64,000 nt of DNA from Carposina sasakii (GCA_014607495.2 CP053169.1:1178001-1242000), one strand, 5' to 3'. Shown: positions 32,353 to 42,800, counted from the stretch's first letter. The notes: generated by a model from the sequence alone, not told the origin. Made by a program: numbers and translations.

Positions 32353-32845
32353 TATGTGTATTATTTAAAAAAAGAGTTCAAAAACACTTTTAAAAAGTTA
32401 TTTAAGTGTCATACATTTTCTAAACTTGTTGGAAACACATTTTTTACTACCCACTCTTTCAATGTCCTTTTAAATCAATCAATAATTTATTTATTCATTT
32501 TGCACAAAATATGAGTAGGTTTAGTTACAAGTTGTTTTGCTTTCTTTTTCTAATAAATAAGTACATAATTACCTATGTTTTTGTAAGAATAGATGTTTGT
32601 CACTCTTTTATTCAACGAACGTAAATAAAACTTGGTATTTTGGTTAGCTAAAGAGGTAGGAACTCTTCAATAAATGATTTTATTTCATTTTAAATTTAAA
32701 TGGTATATTGATCGGTAGTACAGAGTTCAACGAATCGAATTGACAAATTATAATAAAAAAAACGTATGTCTTATGAAGTTTGTGGCGGCGCGAGCGGCGC
32801 GGCGCGCTGCAGCTGTTCACGTTCGTGTGTAATGCCTCCACTTGA
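32353..32845. other. AT-rich spacer with a GC-rich patch
   Basis: 32785-32820 (gcggcgcgagcggcgcggcg) stands out from the AT-rich surroundings and lies just upstream of the CTCF-like motif. Confidence 0.35.
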
Positions 32846-32861
32846 CCACTAGATGGCGCTA
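32846..32861 (+). promoter_or_regulatory. CTCF-like motif
   Basis: ccactagatggcgcta agrees with the animal CTCF core consensus CCASYAGRKGGCRS at every position by eye. Similar CTAGATGGCGC cores occur at about 49219-49230 (plus) and 28033-28043 (minus). Occupancy cannot be judged, and a repeat-borne origin is possible. Confidence 0.4.
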
Positions 32862-33009
32862 ACGAGCGCCGAAACAGTGATGATAATACATGGATGATAA
32901 TAATATTATACTTAGATACCTACGGGGACGATGTTGCAGGCATGCAATATTTTTTACATTAGGTACATTACTAAATACGGATTTCAGGTAAACCGGGTTA
33001 CTTTACTAT
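32862..33009. other. Short spacer
   Basis: Nothing recognised. Confidence 0.3.
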
Positions 33010-33375
33010 AGGGTTGCCAACCGTCCTGTTTTCCCAGGACATGTCCTGCTTTTTGGGTTGTCCTGGGCTGTCCTGGATAGTTTAGCACTGACATATTCGC
33101 TATCGGCAGATTTTTTAAACGTGCCGACATCAGGTCATCACCTAGTGGGTCGACGCAAATAAGCGTCAATGGCACCTCTAGAAAGCCTAAAAGAAGCAAA
33201 TACGTAGTCGCCGACACTGAATGTGTTAAAGACCTATGTTTTGAAATTCTCACGCCACTAACTCCCTCCAATCGTATTGTCACTGGGCTCGCACATGTAT
33301 AGTCCTGGCTTTTAATCAAAATGTCCTGGTATTTCTTCTTCAAATCCTGGTTTCTCAGTTTTGAGATGGCAACTC
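33010..33375. mobile_element. Probable non-autonomous DNA element
   Basis: Ends are near-inverted: gggttgccaaccgtcctgtt at the left and gagatggcaactc at the right. The first 70 bp repeat tcctg/ccagga motifs. The 119-codon minus-strand frame (32984-33343) crosses it and lacks a recognised domain. Class is uncertain; hAT-like is a guess. Confidence 0.35.
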
Positions 33376-34050
33376 AACTATACTACGACTACATCATTAT
33401 ACAATTATACATAATTCTCAATAATATTTATAATGTCCTTAACCGTACCTTTTAAACACATTGTCTGATGATGACATACGGCAGGAAATAAATAGAAATC
33501 ACTTTAAAAATAAAGTAAAAAAATATTTCATGTCTACACTTAACTAGAAATTAGATTAGATGATAAGAAGCAATAAAAACGATAAGATGAACTTCCAATG
33601 TAACAGTAATAGAAGGTACCCTTGATCCCGCAAATTGTTTTAACAGTTTTGTGGGACTTCAATTTAGAAATAAGTTTTACACTGTATTAATAATAATAAA
33701 TAGATACAATAATGCAAGAGAAATGATTATTAACATAACCGGGAACTCGCCCCGACATCGCACGGGTGCAATTTTAATATGGGATTCCCCGTTACGCAGA
33801 TGAAGTCGAGAGCAACCACTAGTTTTAATAATAGAGTATGGGCTTTTCGTAATCCCTTCCATTCCCGAAATATCCATGTAACCGGGCAGTATTTAATTAA
33901 TTCCGGCATTGGAATAGTGCGAATTTTGAGTGCAACTGAAGTGAACGTATTTGTTTTGTCATTTTAATTAACGGTTACAATCGGACCGGGTTGGTCACCC
34001 CTGACTTTTGACACTATTGTATTGTTCATATTGATATTTTATTTACATTA
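33376..34050. other. Spacer, nothing recognised
   Basis: Frames of 62-66 codons at 33677-33967 overlap on opposite strands and are unsupported. Confidence 0.3.
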
Positions 34051-34314
34051 TACAGGGTGTAACAGAAAGGGTATGTTAAGCGAAAAGCTATGTGAATAGC
34101 CCACTATAGAGAACTTATTTCCACAATTTGAGATTCGAAATCATATGTTCATTTTTCAAGATTCTATGAACATTCCTGAGTTGTTTAGGAATTCTTCATA
34201 CTATTTGGAAAAATAAACATGTGATTTCGGGTCGGAAATTTTGTGGGTAGGTTCCTTTTAATGGGCTATTTATGTAGCTTTTCGCTTAACATACCCCCTT
34301 TGCTACACCCTGTA
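34051..34314. mobile_element. M1 MITE, complete
   Basis: 264 bp from tacagggtgtaacagaaagg to ccctttgctacaccctgta; TA-flanked. Lies 110 bp upstream of the BEL/Pao element. Confidence 0.85.
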
Positions 34315-34424
34315 AATCTATCTTCATGGATATCTAGATGGATGAATGAAAGTAGACTGAAAAAGAAAGTGCACAACGGAAAGTCCCCGCCAGACTTTTA
34401 TCGATCAAATTGATAATATTCTAG

Positions 34425-35551
34425 TGTCGGCGACGAAGACATGAAACCTACCCAAACTGAATGATTCGATGTTATGTACATATAGATAAGGTTGATATTT
34501 GAATAAAGAGTTTGCAATACATGTTAGGTATAGCGCTAACATTAAGTTTGTACTAGGTAGGGTTGTTTTGTGTCTGACTTATTTCTTATCCCTTTGAGTT
34601 TTATTAGGTGTAGGTAGCTATTCTGGGCACATTAAGAGTATTTTTAAGTAGATTGAATAATTACTTTAGTAGATATTTGCGATTTTATAGTTTATTAAGA
34701 TTTTGAACTTGTGCTCACAGTAGCTTCGAGAATATTCCAACTAGAATGAATCTGATTATTTCTTATTAGAGTTCAGTTTATGCCCTTTCTAGTGATATAT
34801 AATTCATGTATATAGATTGTATAAATTAGTTTTTATTAAGGGCTAAACTTAGCAAGTCGGTAAAATTGGTAAGATTTTTGACTTTTCTCATTTGACAACT
34901 TTTTATTGTTTAAACTTAAAAATAAGATTCTTATATAATTAGATAGAGCTAATTAAGACCTTTTTAACAATGTATAACACATGTATGTAATGTTTATTTT
35001 GAAATAAATATAGGGCGCAAAAGAGGTCAGTCAAGGGACAAACTAGATAAAATGTTAGAAGAAATCGTAGAGAATTTCTACCGCGTTCCAGACGGTAAGG
35101 GTGAACCGTCGACATATTTGTAAGTCGCACGGATTGTGTGTGTTCAATCCGAGGCGAGTTCCTAAGAAGAAATATAAGAAGAAAAGTGAAAAGGAAGCAA
35201 AATAGGAACAAGAGAAGCCATTGAAGACTGCCTGAAGACTGACCTCTTGCCCGCAGTTTGGAAGAAAAGTGTGTTTTGTCTCTCTCACTCCCGCGTACGA
35301 CAACAACATACAGGGGTGCGACAGCAACATACAGTGGGTGGGTTTGACAACAACATACAATAGGGTGACCGGCGCGTATTTAGTACGCGACGACGCCGCG
35401 GCTGATATCTGAGCTGCGCACACGGGTGAAGGGTGCGCGAGGCGGACGCGACCAGCGCGGGTTTGGGAGTTACGCCCCGGGCCCACCGCGTTCGTCACCC
35501 CGGGGATCCTTTCCCCGGCCGGACCCGCTGAAACGGGAGCTGGCCGCAACA
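34425..35551 (+). repeat. 5' LTR of BEL/Pao element
   Basis: 1127 bp, begins TGTCGGCGACG and ends GGCCGCAACA (TG...CA). Differs from the 3' LTR only by one fewer T in a T run (near 34600) and one extra C in cgccccggg (near 35474). It holds AATAAA at about 34502 and 35003, an A/T-rich first 600 bp and a GC-rich last 200 bp. Minus-strand frames within it (for example 34939-35211) are duplicated exactly in the other LTR and are not genes. Confidence 0.95.
35299..35367 (+). repeat. Three 20-22-bp direct repeats in the LTR
   Basis: gacaacaacatacaggggtg (35299), gacagcaacatacagtgggtg-like (35320) and a third gacaacaacataca-plus-tagggtg unit (35346). All three are conserved in the 3' LTR (about 42027-42095). 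Position near the 3' end of the LTR suggests a role in the transcript leader or as a regulatory repeat. Confidence 0.75.
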
Positions 35552-35553
35552 GA

Positions 35554-35571
35554 TGGTCCTTCGAGCCGGAT
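35554..35571 (+). other. Primer binding site, tRNA-Tyr type
   Basis: TGGTCCTTCGAGCCGGAT starts two bases after the 5' LTR and is the complement of a tRNA 3' end reading ATCCGGCTCGAAGGA plus CCA. That acceptor/T-arm end matches insect tRNA-Tyr as I know it. The TGG start and the position are as expected for minus-strand priming. Confidence 0.75.
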
Positions 35572-35603
35572 CCTTCGGACAAGAGAAGATATCAGCGCAG
35601 AAG

Positions 35604-38600
35604 ATGCCGATCACCAGATCGCAACACGGAAGGTCTTCGGCACAAGAAAAGGATAGAACATCATCAGAGATGACTTCGGGAACGACTTCTTCTGAAGCGA
35701 CTTCGGGCACCACAGGAACGTCGACTATGGATTCCGCCGGGACGAAGACGACAGGCTCTGGCACGATGGCCAGTGCCGCTGGTACAGAAGAACACCCGAA
35801 GAAGAAGAGCTCTTCAGCACTCACCTTGGTTCCAGTGAAGGCACCCTCGCTCGCCAAGTCGAAGCGCTCCCGGAAGAAGGAGCTTGAGGCGCGCGAGGAA
35901 CTGGCACGTCTAAAGTTAATGAAGATAGAGGCTGAAGCAAAATTGGCAGAAGCAAGACTGGCTCGTATCCAATATGAAGATAAAGAGGACGAGTCCAGAT
36001 CAGAAGACGAGGAGCCTGAAGACAGAACGGCGCACGTGCAAGAATGGGTCCGAGCGACGATGGACGTAGAAGAAAAGGAGGGGGAGCCGATGAAGGAAGC
36101 TCTTCCAGCCATCGACGCGAGGCCGCACGAGTCTTCAGAGTACCGAGTCAGCGAGTTGGCTGGAGCTATCAAGATGGCGATGGAGTCCAGTCCAGTGAGA
36201 AGTTCAGCACCGCCACCCAGTTATATGCACAAGTTACCTGCCTTCGAGGGAAACAGCGCGGAATGGCTGGCCTTCAAGAGAGTATATGAAGATACTGCAC
36301 CACTCTTCTCAAGCACTCAGAATATGGCGCGGCTGAGAAGAGCGCTGAAGGGGGCAGCAAGAGAGGCGATCAAGAATATTTTGTATTCTGATTCTGCACC
36401 TGAAGAAATCATCGATGCTTTGCGAAGAAGATTTGGAAGACCAGATGCTTTGGTGATGCACGAACTGGAAAGAATGAAGGCATTACCGAAGATCATGGAT
36501 ACTGCGAGGGATGTATGCTTATTCGCCAGCATCGTCAGTAATGGGGTTGCGACGATCAAGAATCTGAAGAAGATACATTTCCTGTATTCGCCAGAGATGA
36601 AGAAGGCCATCGAAGAGAAGATGGGTCCTATCATGAAGTTTAGATGGTACGACTTCGCCGCTGAACATGAAGACAGTGAAGAGCCGGACCTGGTGTTGAT
36701 GTCCAGGTTCCTAGACCGAGAAGCTGATAGATGTGGAGCATATGCAGCACCTGAAACGCCGAGAAGATTTAGCCTGAAGCAACACTTCACGCATCAGACT
36801 ACGGAGAAGCCAAGGCCGCCGGAGCAACGAGTAGAACCAACGCGGGCTGAGAAGATGGAGTGTCCAGCTTGCCGAGGGGAGCACCGGCTGTATGAATGTC
36901 GACGCTTCAAGGAGTCTTCGGTGCAAGAGAGATGGGATATTGTGAAGAAGTCCAGGCTATGCTTCAAGTGTCTGCATAGTCCTCATCGGAAGGAAACCTG
37001 CAAGAGACCTCCATGCAAGATCTGCAAGCGTCTTCATCATCAACTGCTGCACAATACAGAGAAGAGACAGCAGCAGCCGGAGAAAGAAGAAGAAGACGTC
37101 CAAGAGGTCTCCAATCACGTCGTGCTGCCGGTCAACGCTGCGAGTACAGCAAGAGCCTTCCTGAAGATAATTCCTGTGGAGTTGTATGGTCCCAGGGGTT
37201 CGGAAAAGGTCCTGGCGCTACTGGATGAAGGGTCTACCGTATCACTGTTAGACTCAGCAGTGGCAGAGAAGATTGGAGCGTCAGGACCGGAAGAGACTTT
37301 GGCGATATCCACTGTCGGCGGGAAGACTATTATGAAGAAGAACTCTCAAAGGCTGTCTATGGAGATACGAGGAGTTCATCAAGAGGGCAAGAAGAGATTG
37401 AACGAGGTTCGAACAATTGACAAGATGGACCTCGCGCCTCAATACGTCAAGAAGTCTAGGATAGAAGAATGCTCACATCTGAAGAAGATGGCAGACCAGC
37501 TGCACTACAATGAAGATCCACCACAGTTGTTGATTGGGCAAGACAACTGGCACCTCATCGTGTCAAGAGCCATCAAGAGGGGAAAGAAGAACCAACCCAT
37601 CGCCTCCCTCACTGAGTTAGGTTGGGTACTGCATGGCACCGATGGAGGAGGGTCGAAGCCAGTGCACTTCATCAACTGTGCGCAGCTGGCTGGAGAAGAA
37701 GATGACCACATGGAGAAGATTATCAAGGAGCATTTCAGTATTGAGTCGCTGGGGATACAGCCTCGTCGCCCGAGTATGGATATTGAAGCCAAGGCCCTGC
37801 AGACACTGGAGAAGACAAGTCGTCGCATTGAAGGAGGTCGCTTCGAAACAGGACTTCTATGGAAGACAGAAGATGAAAGGATGCCTGCTAGCTACAAATC
37901 TGCTGAGAACAGATTGAAGAATATTGAGAAGAAGCTAGACAAGGACATCGACATGAAGAAAGAATATGAGCGGCAAATCAATCATCTTCTCGAGAATGAC
38001 TACGCGGAAGAAGCACCAGAAGAATGTACATCGGATAGAGAATGGTATCTCCCGCACTTCGCCGTAACGCATCCGACGAAGAAGAAGATGAGGATTGTCT
38101 TTGATGCTGCCGCCAAGGTCCAAGGAAAGAGTCTCAACGATGCACTGCTGCCGGGACCAGACTTGTTGCAGTCACTGTTTGGAGTTCTTTTGAGGTTTCG
38201 ACAGAGTCACATCGCAGTAGTAGCAGACATCAAGGAAATGTTCCTGCAAATAAGAATACGAGATGAAGATCGAGATAGCTTGAGATTCCTGTGGAGGGGC
38301 CAAGGACAAGAGGGATCTCCGAAGAAATACAGAATGAAGTCAGTCATCTTCGGTGCGGCATCCTCTCCCAGTACGGCTATCTATATTAAGAATCGGAATG
38401 CAGCAGAACATAAAGAAGAGTATCCTGAGGCAGCAAGAGCGATCGTGCGAAATCATTATATGGATGACTACTTGCAGAATTTCGCCACGGTTGAAGCAGC
38501 AAAGAAGATTGCCAAAGAAGTGGATACCGTTCATCTGAAGGCTGGGTTTGAACTGCGCGGTTGGGCTTCAAACCATCCAGAAGTTCTTGCTGACATGAAT

Positions 38601-41192
38601 ACCGAAGAAATGAAGACTGAAATCACGCTGGGTCATGAAGAGAAGACTCTGGGACTTCGTTGGTTCATCAAAGAAGATGCATTGGGGTTTAGAACGAGTC
38701 TGCGGAACACTCCAGAAGATGTTATTAACGAGGCCAGAACTCCGACGAAGAGAGAAATCACCAGCGCGATCATGTCAACATTCGACCCCATGGGATTAGT
38801 CTCTCCAGTACTGATACAAGGGAAGAAACTGATGCAAGATGTCTGGAGAAGCGGGGTTGGATGGGATGAAGAGATAACTGAAGAAGCCTGTGAAACCTGG
38901 AAGAAGTATATGAAGAACCTACAGCTGCTGCGAGATCTGCATATTCCAAGATGCATATCTCCGACCAACACTGAGGGGGAGCTGCACGTCTTCACAGATG
39001 CCAGCGAGACAGCATACGCCGCCGCCGTGTATTGGCGTACGAAGAATGAAGATGGCAAGATACTGGTGTCTCTGTTGGCTGGAAAGGCGAGGGTGACGCC
39101 GCTGAAGCCGATATCGATTCCTCGGCTGGAGCTGCAGGCGGCGTTACTGGGAAGCAGATTGGCTCACTCAGTCGAGAAGGAGTTAGACCTGAAGACGAAG
39201 AGGAAAATCTTCTGGACCGACTCCAGCACTGTACTGTCCTGGATTAAGTCGGACCCCAGGACATTCAAGCCTTACGTCGCACATCGCCTGGCGGAAATAG
39301 AAGAGACAACGAAGCCTCAAGAGTGGCGTTGGATTCCCACGGCACAAAATCCGGCAGATGATGCGACGCGAGAGATTCCTGAGAACTTCAACCAGGCGCA
39401 CAGATGGTTCACAGGCCCCGAGTTTCTTCAGAGAAAAGAAGAAGAATGGCCAGCTCCCAGATCCTTCAAGACGAAGCCTACTGGGGAAGAAAAGAATGCA
39501 GTAGTTGCTGCAATCGCTGGCCCGAAGATGATGACTCCTGATCCACTGAGGTTCTCCAGCTGGACAAGATTATGGAGAGCAACTGCCAGAGTTTTGCAGT
39601 TCATTGACATGTGCAGAAAGAAGAATCGAGTCCACGCTGCGAGGAAGAGAGAAAAAGACGACACCTCGTGGAAAGTCAACAGGAAGAAGAAGAATGTCCC
39701 TGCAAGACCAGTTACCGTGAAGAAGAGCAAAGAAGTACGTCGCTTCATACCTCTAGAAGCTACGTACTTAGAGCAAGCAGAAAAGCTTCTACTACAAAGA
39801 AGCCAGAGAGATTGTTTTGAAGAGGAGATGACCTGCCTGCGAAGATCGAAACCTCTAGACAGAAGTAGTAAATTGAAGAAGTTGGATGTCATAGAAGAGA
39901 ATGGTCTACTACATCTACGAGGAAGAATCGACGCGGCACAGAACATTGATCGCAACTTCAAAAGACCAGTTGTATTGGATGGGAAGAATTACGTCACGAA
40001 GTTGCTGATCCAGCACTACCACGAGAGGTTCAACCATGGGAACCACGCGACGGTCATCAACGAGTTAAGACAGCGGTACTGGATTCTGGGACTACGATCT
40101 GCGGTTAAATGGACTCTGCATCACTGTCAATGGTGCAGGGTCAAGAAGACGATACCACAACCGGTGCCGACGGGAGATCTGCCAGAAGAACGACTGCGAC
40201 ATGGAGCACACCCCTTTACGTGTGCTGCGGTGGACTACTTCGGCCCAATGATTGTGACGATCGGAAGAAGACATGAGAAGAGGTGGGGGGCTCTATTCAC
40301 ATGCCTCACCACAAGAGCGGTACACATTGAGTTGGCTACCTCTCTATCAACCGACTCAATGATACTGGCTCTCCGACGAATGGCTGCACGAAGAGGAATG
40401 CCCAGCGTGTTGTTTAGCGACAACGGGACCAACTTCGTCGGGGCGAAGAGAGAACTGCAAGAGGCCATAGAAGAATTGAAGAAAGAAGACACTCTAGCGA
40501 CCGAAGCAGAGAAGATTGGCGTCCGGTGGAAATTCATACCACCAGGCGCACCGAACATGGGCGGAGCCTGGGAAAGAATGGTCCGTTCCGTGAAAACAGC
40601 CCTTGCAGCGACCCTGAACGAGAAGACCCCGAGAGAAGAAGTACTACACACGCTGCTGGTAGAAGCAGAACATATCGTCAACTCAAGACCCTTGACAGAC
40701 TTGGACGAGAACGCCAGTGAAGAAGCTCTCACTCCCAATCATTTCCTGATTGGGAGATCCTGCGGAGCGCCTAGGGTGGGCGCCTTCACCGATCAAGATA
40801 TGGCAGGACGGAGCACATGGAAGAGCACACAACGCATGGTCGACCACTTCTGGAGCAGGTGGATCAAGGAGTACCTGCCGACGTTGCTGCCCAGGAAGAT
40901 TGATGGACGAGCAGCAACAAGGGACCTGCGTTGTGGAGACATCGTGCTGGTGGTGGATCACACACTACCACGCTGCACCTGGCCAAAAGGAAGAATCACC
41001 CAAGTCTACCCTGGACCTGATGGGAGAACGAGAGTCGTCGATGTCGCGACGCCCGGAGGAGTACTGCGTCGCCCGCATTCGAAAATCATCCTGGTGGTGC
41101 CGGTGGAGTCGTCGCCGGAGCCGAGAGTTGGTGCTCTGCACGAGGGGGAGAATGTCGGCGACGAAGACATGAAACCTACCCAAACTGAATGA
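35604..41192 (+). CDS. BEL/Pao Gag-Pol polyprotein
   Basis: Single 1862-residue frame encoding capsid-like, protease, reverse transcriptase, RNase H and integrase functions for cytoplasmic particle assembly, cDNA synthesis and nuclear integration. Residues from the chosen Met: charged helix about 91-123; DUF1759 gag-like about 208-360; Cys/His clusters 420-485; aspartic protease LLDEGS with D541; RT about 800-1000 with D875 and YMDD at 952-955; A17/RNase H region with D1132 and D1206; integrase zinc region 1471-1515; DDE triad D1544, D1606, E1657; DUF5641-like about 1738-1845. An earlier in-frame ATG (35553) overlaps the primer site and has C at -3, so the Met at 35604 (A at -3) is preferred. 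The last 13 codons lie in the 3' LTR. No frameshift separates gag from pol. Many small frames on the other strand or frames are shadows. Confidence 0.95.
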   Translation: MPITRSQHGRSSAQEKDRTSSEMTSGTTSSEATSGTTGTSTMDSAGTKTTGSGTMASAAGTEEHPKKKSSSALTLVPVKAPSLAKSKRSRKKELEAREELARLKLMKIEAEAKLAEARLARIQYEDKEDESRSEDEEPEDRTAHVQEWVRATMDVEEKEGEPMKEALPAIDARPHESSEYRVSELAGAIKMAMESSPVRSSAPPPSYMHKLPAFEGNSAEWLAFKRVYEDTAPLFSSTQNMARLRRALKGAAREAIKNILYSDSAPEEIIDALRRRFGRPDALVMHELERMKALPKIMDTARDVCLFASIVSNGVATIKNLKKIHFLYSPEMKKAIEEKMGPIMKFRWYDFAAEHEDSEEPDLVLMSRFLDREADRCGAYAAPETPRRFSLKQHFTHQTTEKPRPPEQRVEPTRAEKMECPACRGEHRLYECRRFKESSVQERWDIVKKSRLCFKCLHSPHRKETCKRPPCKICKRLHHQLLHNTEKRQQQPEKEEEDVQEVSNHVVLPVNAASTARAFLKIIPVELYGPRGSEKVLALLDEGSTVSLLDSAVAEKIGASGPEETLAISTVGGKTIMKKNSQRLSMEIRGVHQEGKKRLNEVRTIDKMDLAPQYVKKSRIEECSHLKKMADQLHYNEDPPQLLIGQDNWHLIVSRAIKRGKKNQPIASLTELGWVLHGTDGGGSKPVHFINCAQLAGEEDDHMEKIIKEHFSIESLGIQPRRPSMDIEAKALQTLEKTSRRIEGGRFETGLLWKTEDERMPASYKSAENRLKNIEKKLDKDIDMKKEYERQINHLLENDYAEEAPEECTSDREWYLPHFAVTHPTKKKMRIVFDAAAKVQGKSLNDALLPGPDLLQSLFGVLLRFRQSHIAVVADIKEMFLQIRIRDEDRDSLRFLWRGQGQEGSPKKYRMKSVIFGAASSPSTAIYIKNRNAAEHKEEYPEAARAIVRNHYMDDYLQNFATVEAAKKIAKEVDTVHLKAGFELRGWASNHPEVLADMNTEEMKTEITLGHEEKTLGLRWFIKEDALGFRTSLRNTPEDVINEARTPTKREITSAIMSTFDPMGLVSPVLIQGKKLMQDVWRSGVGWDEEITEEACETWKKYMKNLQLLRDLHIPRCISPTNTEGELHVFTDASETAYAAAVYWRTKNEDGKILVSLLAGKARVTPLKPISIPRLELQAALLGSRLAHSVEKELDLKTKRKIFWTDSSTVLSWIKSDPRTFKPYVAHRLAEIEETTKPQEWRWIPTAQNPADDATREIPENFNQAHRWFTGPEFLQRKEEEWPAPRSFKTKPTGEEKNAVVAAIAGPKMMTPDPLRFSSWTRLWRATARVLQFIDMCRKKNRVHAARKREKDDTSWKVNRKKKNVPARPVTVKKSKEVRRFIPLEATYLEQAEKLLLQRSQRDCFEEEMTCLRRSKPLDRSSKLKKLDVIEENGLLHLRGRIDAAQNIDRNFKRPVVLDGKNYVTKLLIQHYHERFNHGNHATVINELRQRYWILGLRSAVKWTLHHCQWCRVKKTIPQPVPTGDLPEERLRHGAHPFTCAAVDYFGPMIVTIGRRHEKRWGALFTCLTTRAVHIELATSLSTDSMILALRRMAARRGMPSVLFSDNGTNFVGAKRELQEAIEELKKEDTLATEAEKIGVRWKFIPPGAPNMGGAWERMVRSVKTALAATLNEKTPREEVLHTLLVEAEHIVNSRPLTDLDENASEEALTPNHFLIGRSCGAPRVGAFTDQDMAGRSTWKSTQRMVDHFWSRWIKEYLPTLLPRKIDGRAATRDLRCGDIVLVVDHTLPRCTWPKGRITQVYPGPDGRTRVVDVATPGGVLRRPHSKIILVVPVESSPEPRVGALHEGENVGDEDMKPTQTE
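41142..41152 (+). other. Polypurine tract
   Basis: gagggggagaa lies directly against the TG of the 3' LTR, the expected place for plus-strand priming. It is also coding (within the last 20 codons of gag-pol). Confidence 0.8.
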
Positions 41193-42279
41193 TTCGATGT
41201 TATGTACATATAGATAAGGTTGATATTTGAATAAAGAGTTTGCAATACATGTTAGGTATAGCGCTAACATTAAGTTTGTACTAGGTAGGGTTGTTTTGTG
41301 TCTGACTTATTTCTTATCCCTTTGAGTTTTTATTAGGTGTAGGTAGCTATTCTGGGCACATTAAGAGTATTTTTAAGTAGATTGAATAATTACTTTAGTA
41401 GATATTTGCGATTTTATAGTTTATTAAGATTTTGAACTTGTGCTCACAGTAGCTTCGAGAATATTCCAACTAGAATGAATCTGATTATTTCTTATTAGAG
41501 TTCAGTTTATGCCCTTTCTAGTGATATATAATTCATGTATATAGATTGTATAAATTAGTTTTTATTAAGGGCTAAACTTAGCAAGTCGGTAAAATTGGTA
41601 AGATTTTTGACTTTTCTCATTTGACAACTTTTTATTGTTTAAACTTAAAAATAAGATTCTTATATAATTAGATAGAGCTAATTAAGACCTTTTTAACAAT
41701 GTATAACACATGTATGTAATGTTTATTTTGAAATAAATATAGGGCGCAAAAGAGGTCAGTCAAGGGACAAACTAGATAAAATGTTAGAAGAAATCGTAGA
41801 GAATTTCTACCGCGTTCCAGACGGTAAGGGTGAACCGTCGACATATTTGTAAGTCGCACGGATTGTGTGTGTTCAATCCGAGGCGAGTTCCTAAGAAGAA
41901 ATATAAGAAGAAAAGTGAAAAGGAAGCAAAATAGGAACAAGAGAAGCCATTGAAGACTGCCTGAAGACTGACCTCTTGCCCGCAGTTTGGAAGAAAAGTG
42001 TGTTTTGTCTCTCTCACTCCCGCGTACGACAACAACATACAGGGGTGCGACAGCAACATACAGTGGGTGGGTTTGACAACAACATACAATAGGGTGACCG
42101 GCGCGTATTTAGTACGCGACGACGCCGCGGCTGATATCTGAGCTGCGCACACGGGTGAAGGGTGCGCGAGGCGGACGCGACCAGCGCGGGTTTGGGAGTT
42201 ACGCCCGGGCCCACCGCGTTCGTCACCCCGGGGATCCTTTCCCCGGCCGGACCCGCTGAAACGGGAGCTGGCCGCAACA
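41153..42279 (+). repeat. 3' LTR of BEL/Pao element
   Basis: 1127 bp, same ends as the 5' LTR and no substitution found by eye. The gag-pol stop codon (41190-41192) lies 38 bp inside it. It is followed by the second tctag. Confidence 0.95.
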
Positions 42280-42284
42280 TCTAG

Positions 42285-42461
42285 AGAAAGGTCAGGTTAA
42301 GAGTACTCGTACCCTAAACCGACGAAAATATCATGACAGTAGGTAGGTGAAGTGAAAGAGGTGTGTCAGTATCGTAGTAAGTGGAGATCTATGATCCCCT
42401 CCGGGAAAGAGGCGATTTTTTTGTATGTATGTAATGCATGATACCGATTTTTATGTTAACA
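42285..42461. other. Spacer, small repeat fragment
   Basis: gatcccctccgggaaagagg is the inverse of the fragment at 4335-4355. Nothing else. Confidence 0.35.
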
Positions 42462-42800
42462 CTAGTGGACGCCCGCGACTCCGTCCGCGTGGACTACAGA
42501 AAAAGCAAAATGTCGGAATTATCCGCGATAAAAACATTTTCCCGGGATAAAAAGTAGCCTATATGTTAAGTGGGACCTGTCACAATATATTCCTGAAAAC
42601 TGCATCGAAATCGGTTTAGCCGTTTCTGAGATTAGCGTGCACAAACGCACAGACAAACAGACAAACCGACAAACAGACAAAAATTCCAAAAATCATCGTT
42701 TTGGGTTCTATTGCGTTGATAAAGGTCTCCTATAACATTTTTTCTCATATATCTTCCATGTGCAGACAGCGATCCGTTACATTTTTATTATATGTATATA
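42462..42800 (+). repeat. R1 repeat copy
   Basis: Starts actagtggacgcccgcgac and ends with the gcgatccgttacatttttat block. Close to the minus-strand copies at 17575 and 21601. Confidence 0.65.

Larger units (their letters stand above)
34420..42284 (+). mobile_element. Complete BEL/Pao LTR retrotransposon
   Basis: The element proper is 34425-42279 (7855 bp), flanked by a 5-bp target duplication tctag (34420-34424 and 42280-42284). Components in order are 5' LTR, tRNA-Tyr-type primer site, one gag-pol frame, purine tract and 3' LTR. The family assignment rests on the DUF1759 gag-like region, DUF1758-type aspartic protease, Pao-type RT with YMDD, A17/RNase H region, zinc-binding plus DDE integrase and DUF5641-type C-terminus. 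No env-like frame is present. No stop or frameshift is seen, and the LTRs are nearly identical, so it looks recently inserted and potentially active. Confidence 0.96.

Noticed and set aside
34939..35211. A 90-codon minus frame repeated exactly at 41668-41940
   Set aside because: It lies wholly in the LTRs; exact repetition is due to LTR identity and not to a duplicated gene.
35495..36172. A 225-codon Ser/Val-rich minus frame and many other frames opposite gag-pol (for example 40235-40738)
   Set aside because: They are shadows of the purine-rich, codon-biased gag-pol frame on the opposite strand, with no domain of their own.
34425..42279. An endogenous retrovirus with envelope
   Set aside because: No env-like frame follows integrase; the frame ends 38 bp inside the 3' LTR.
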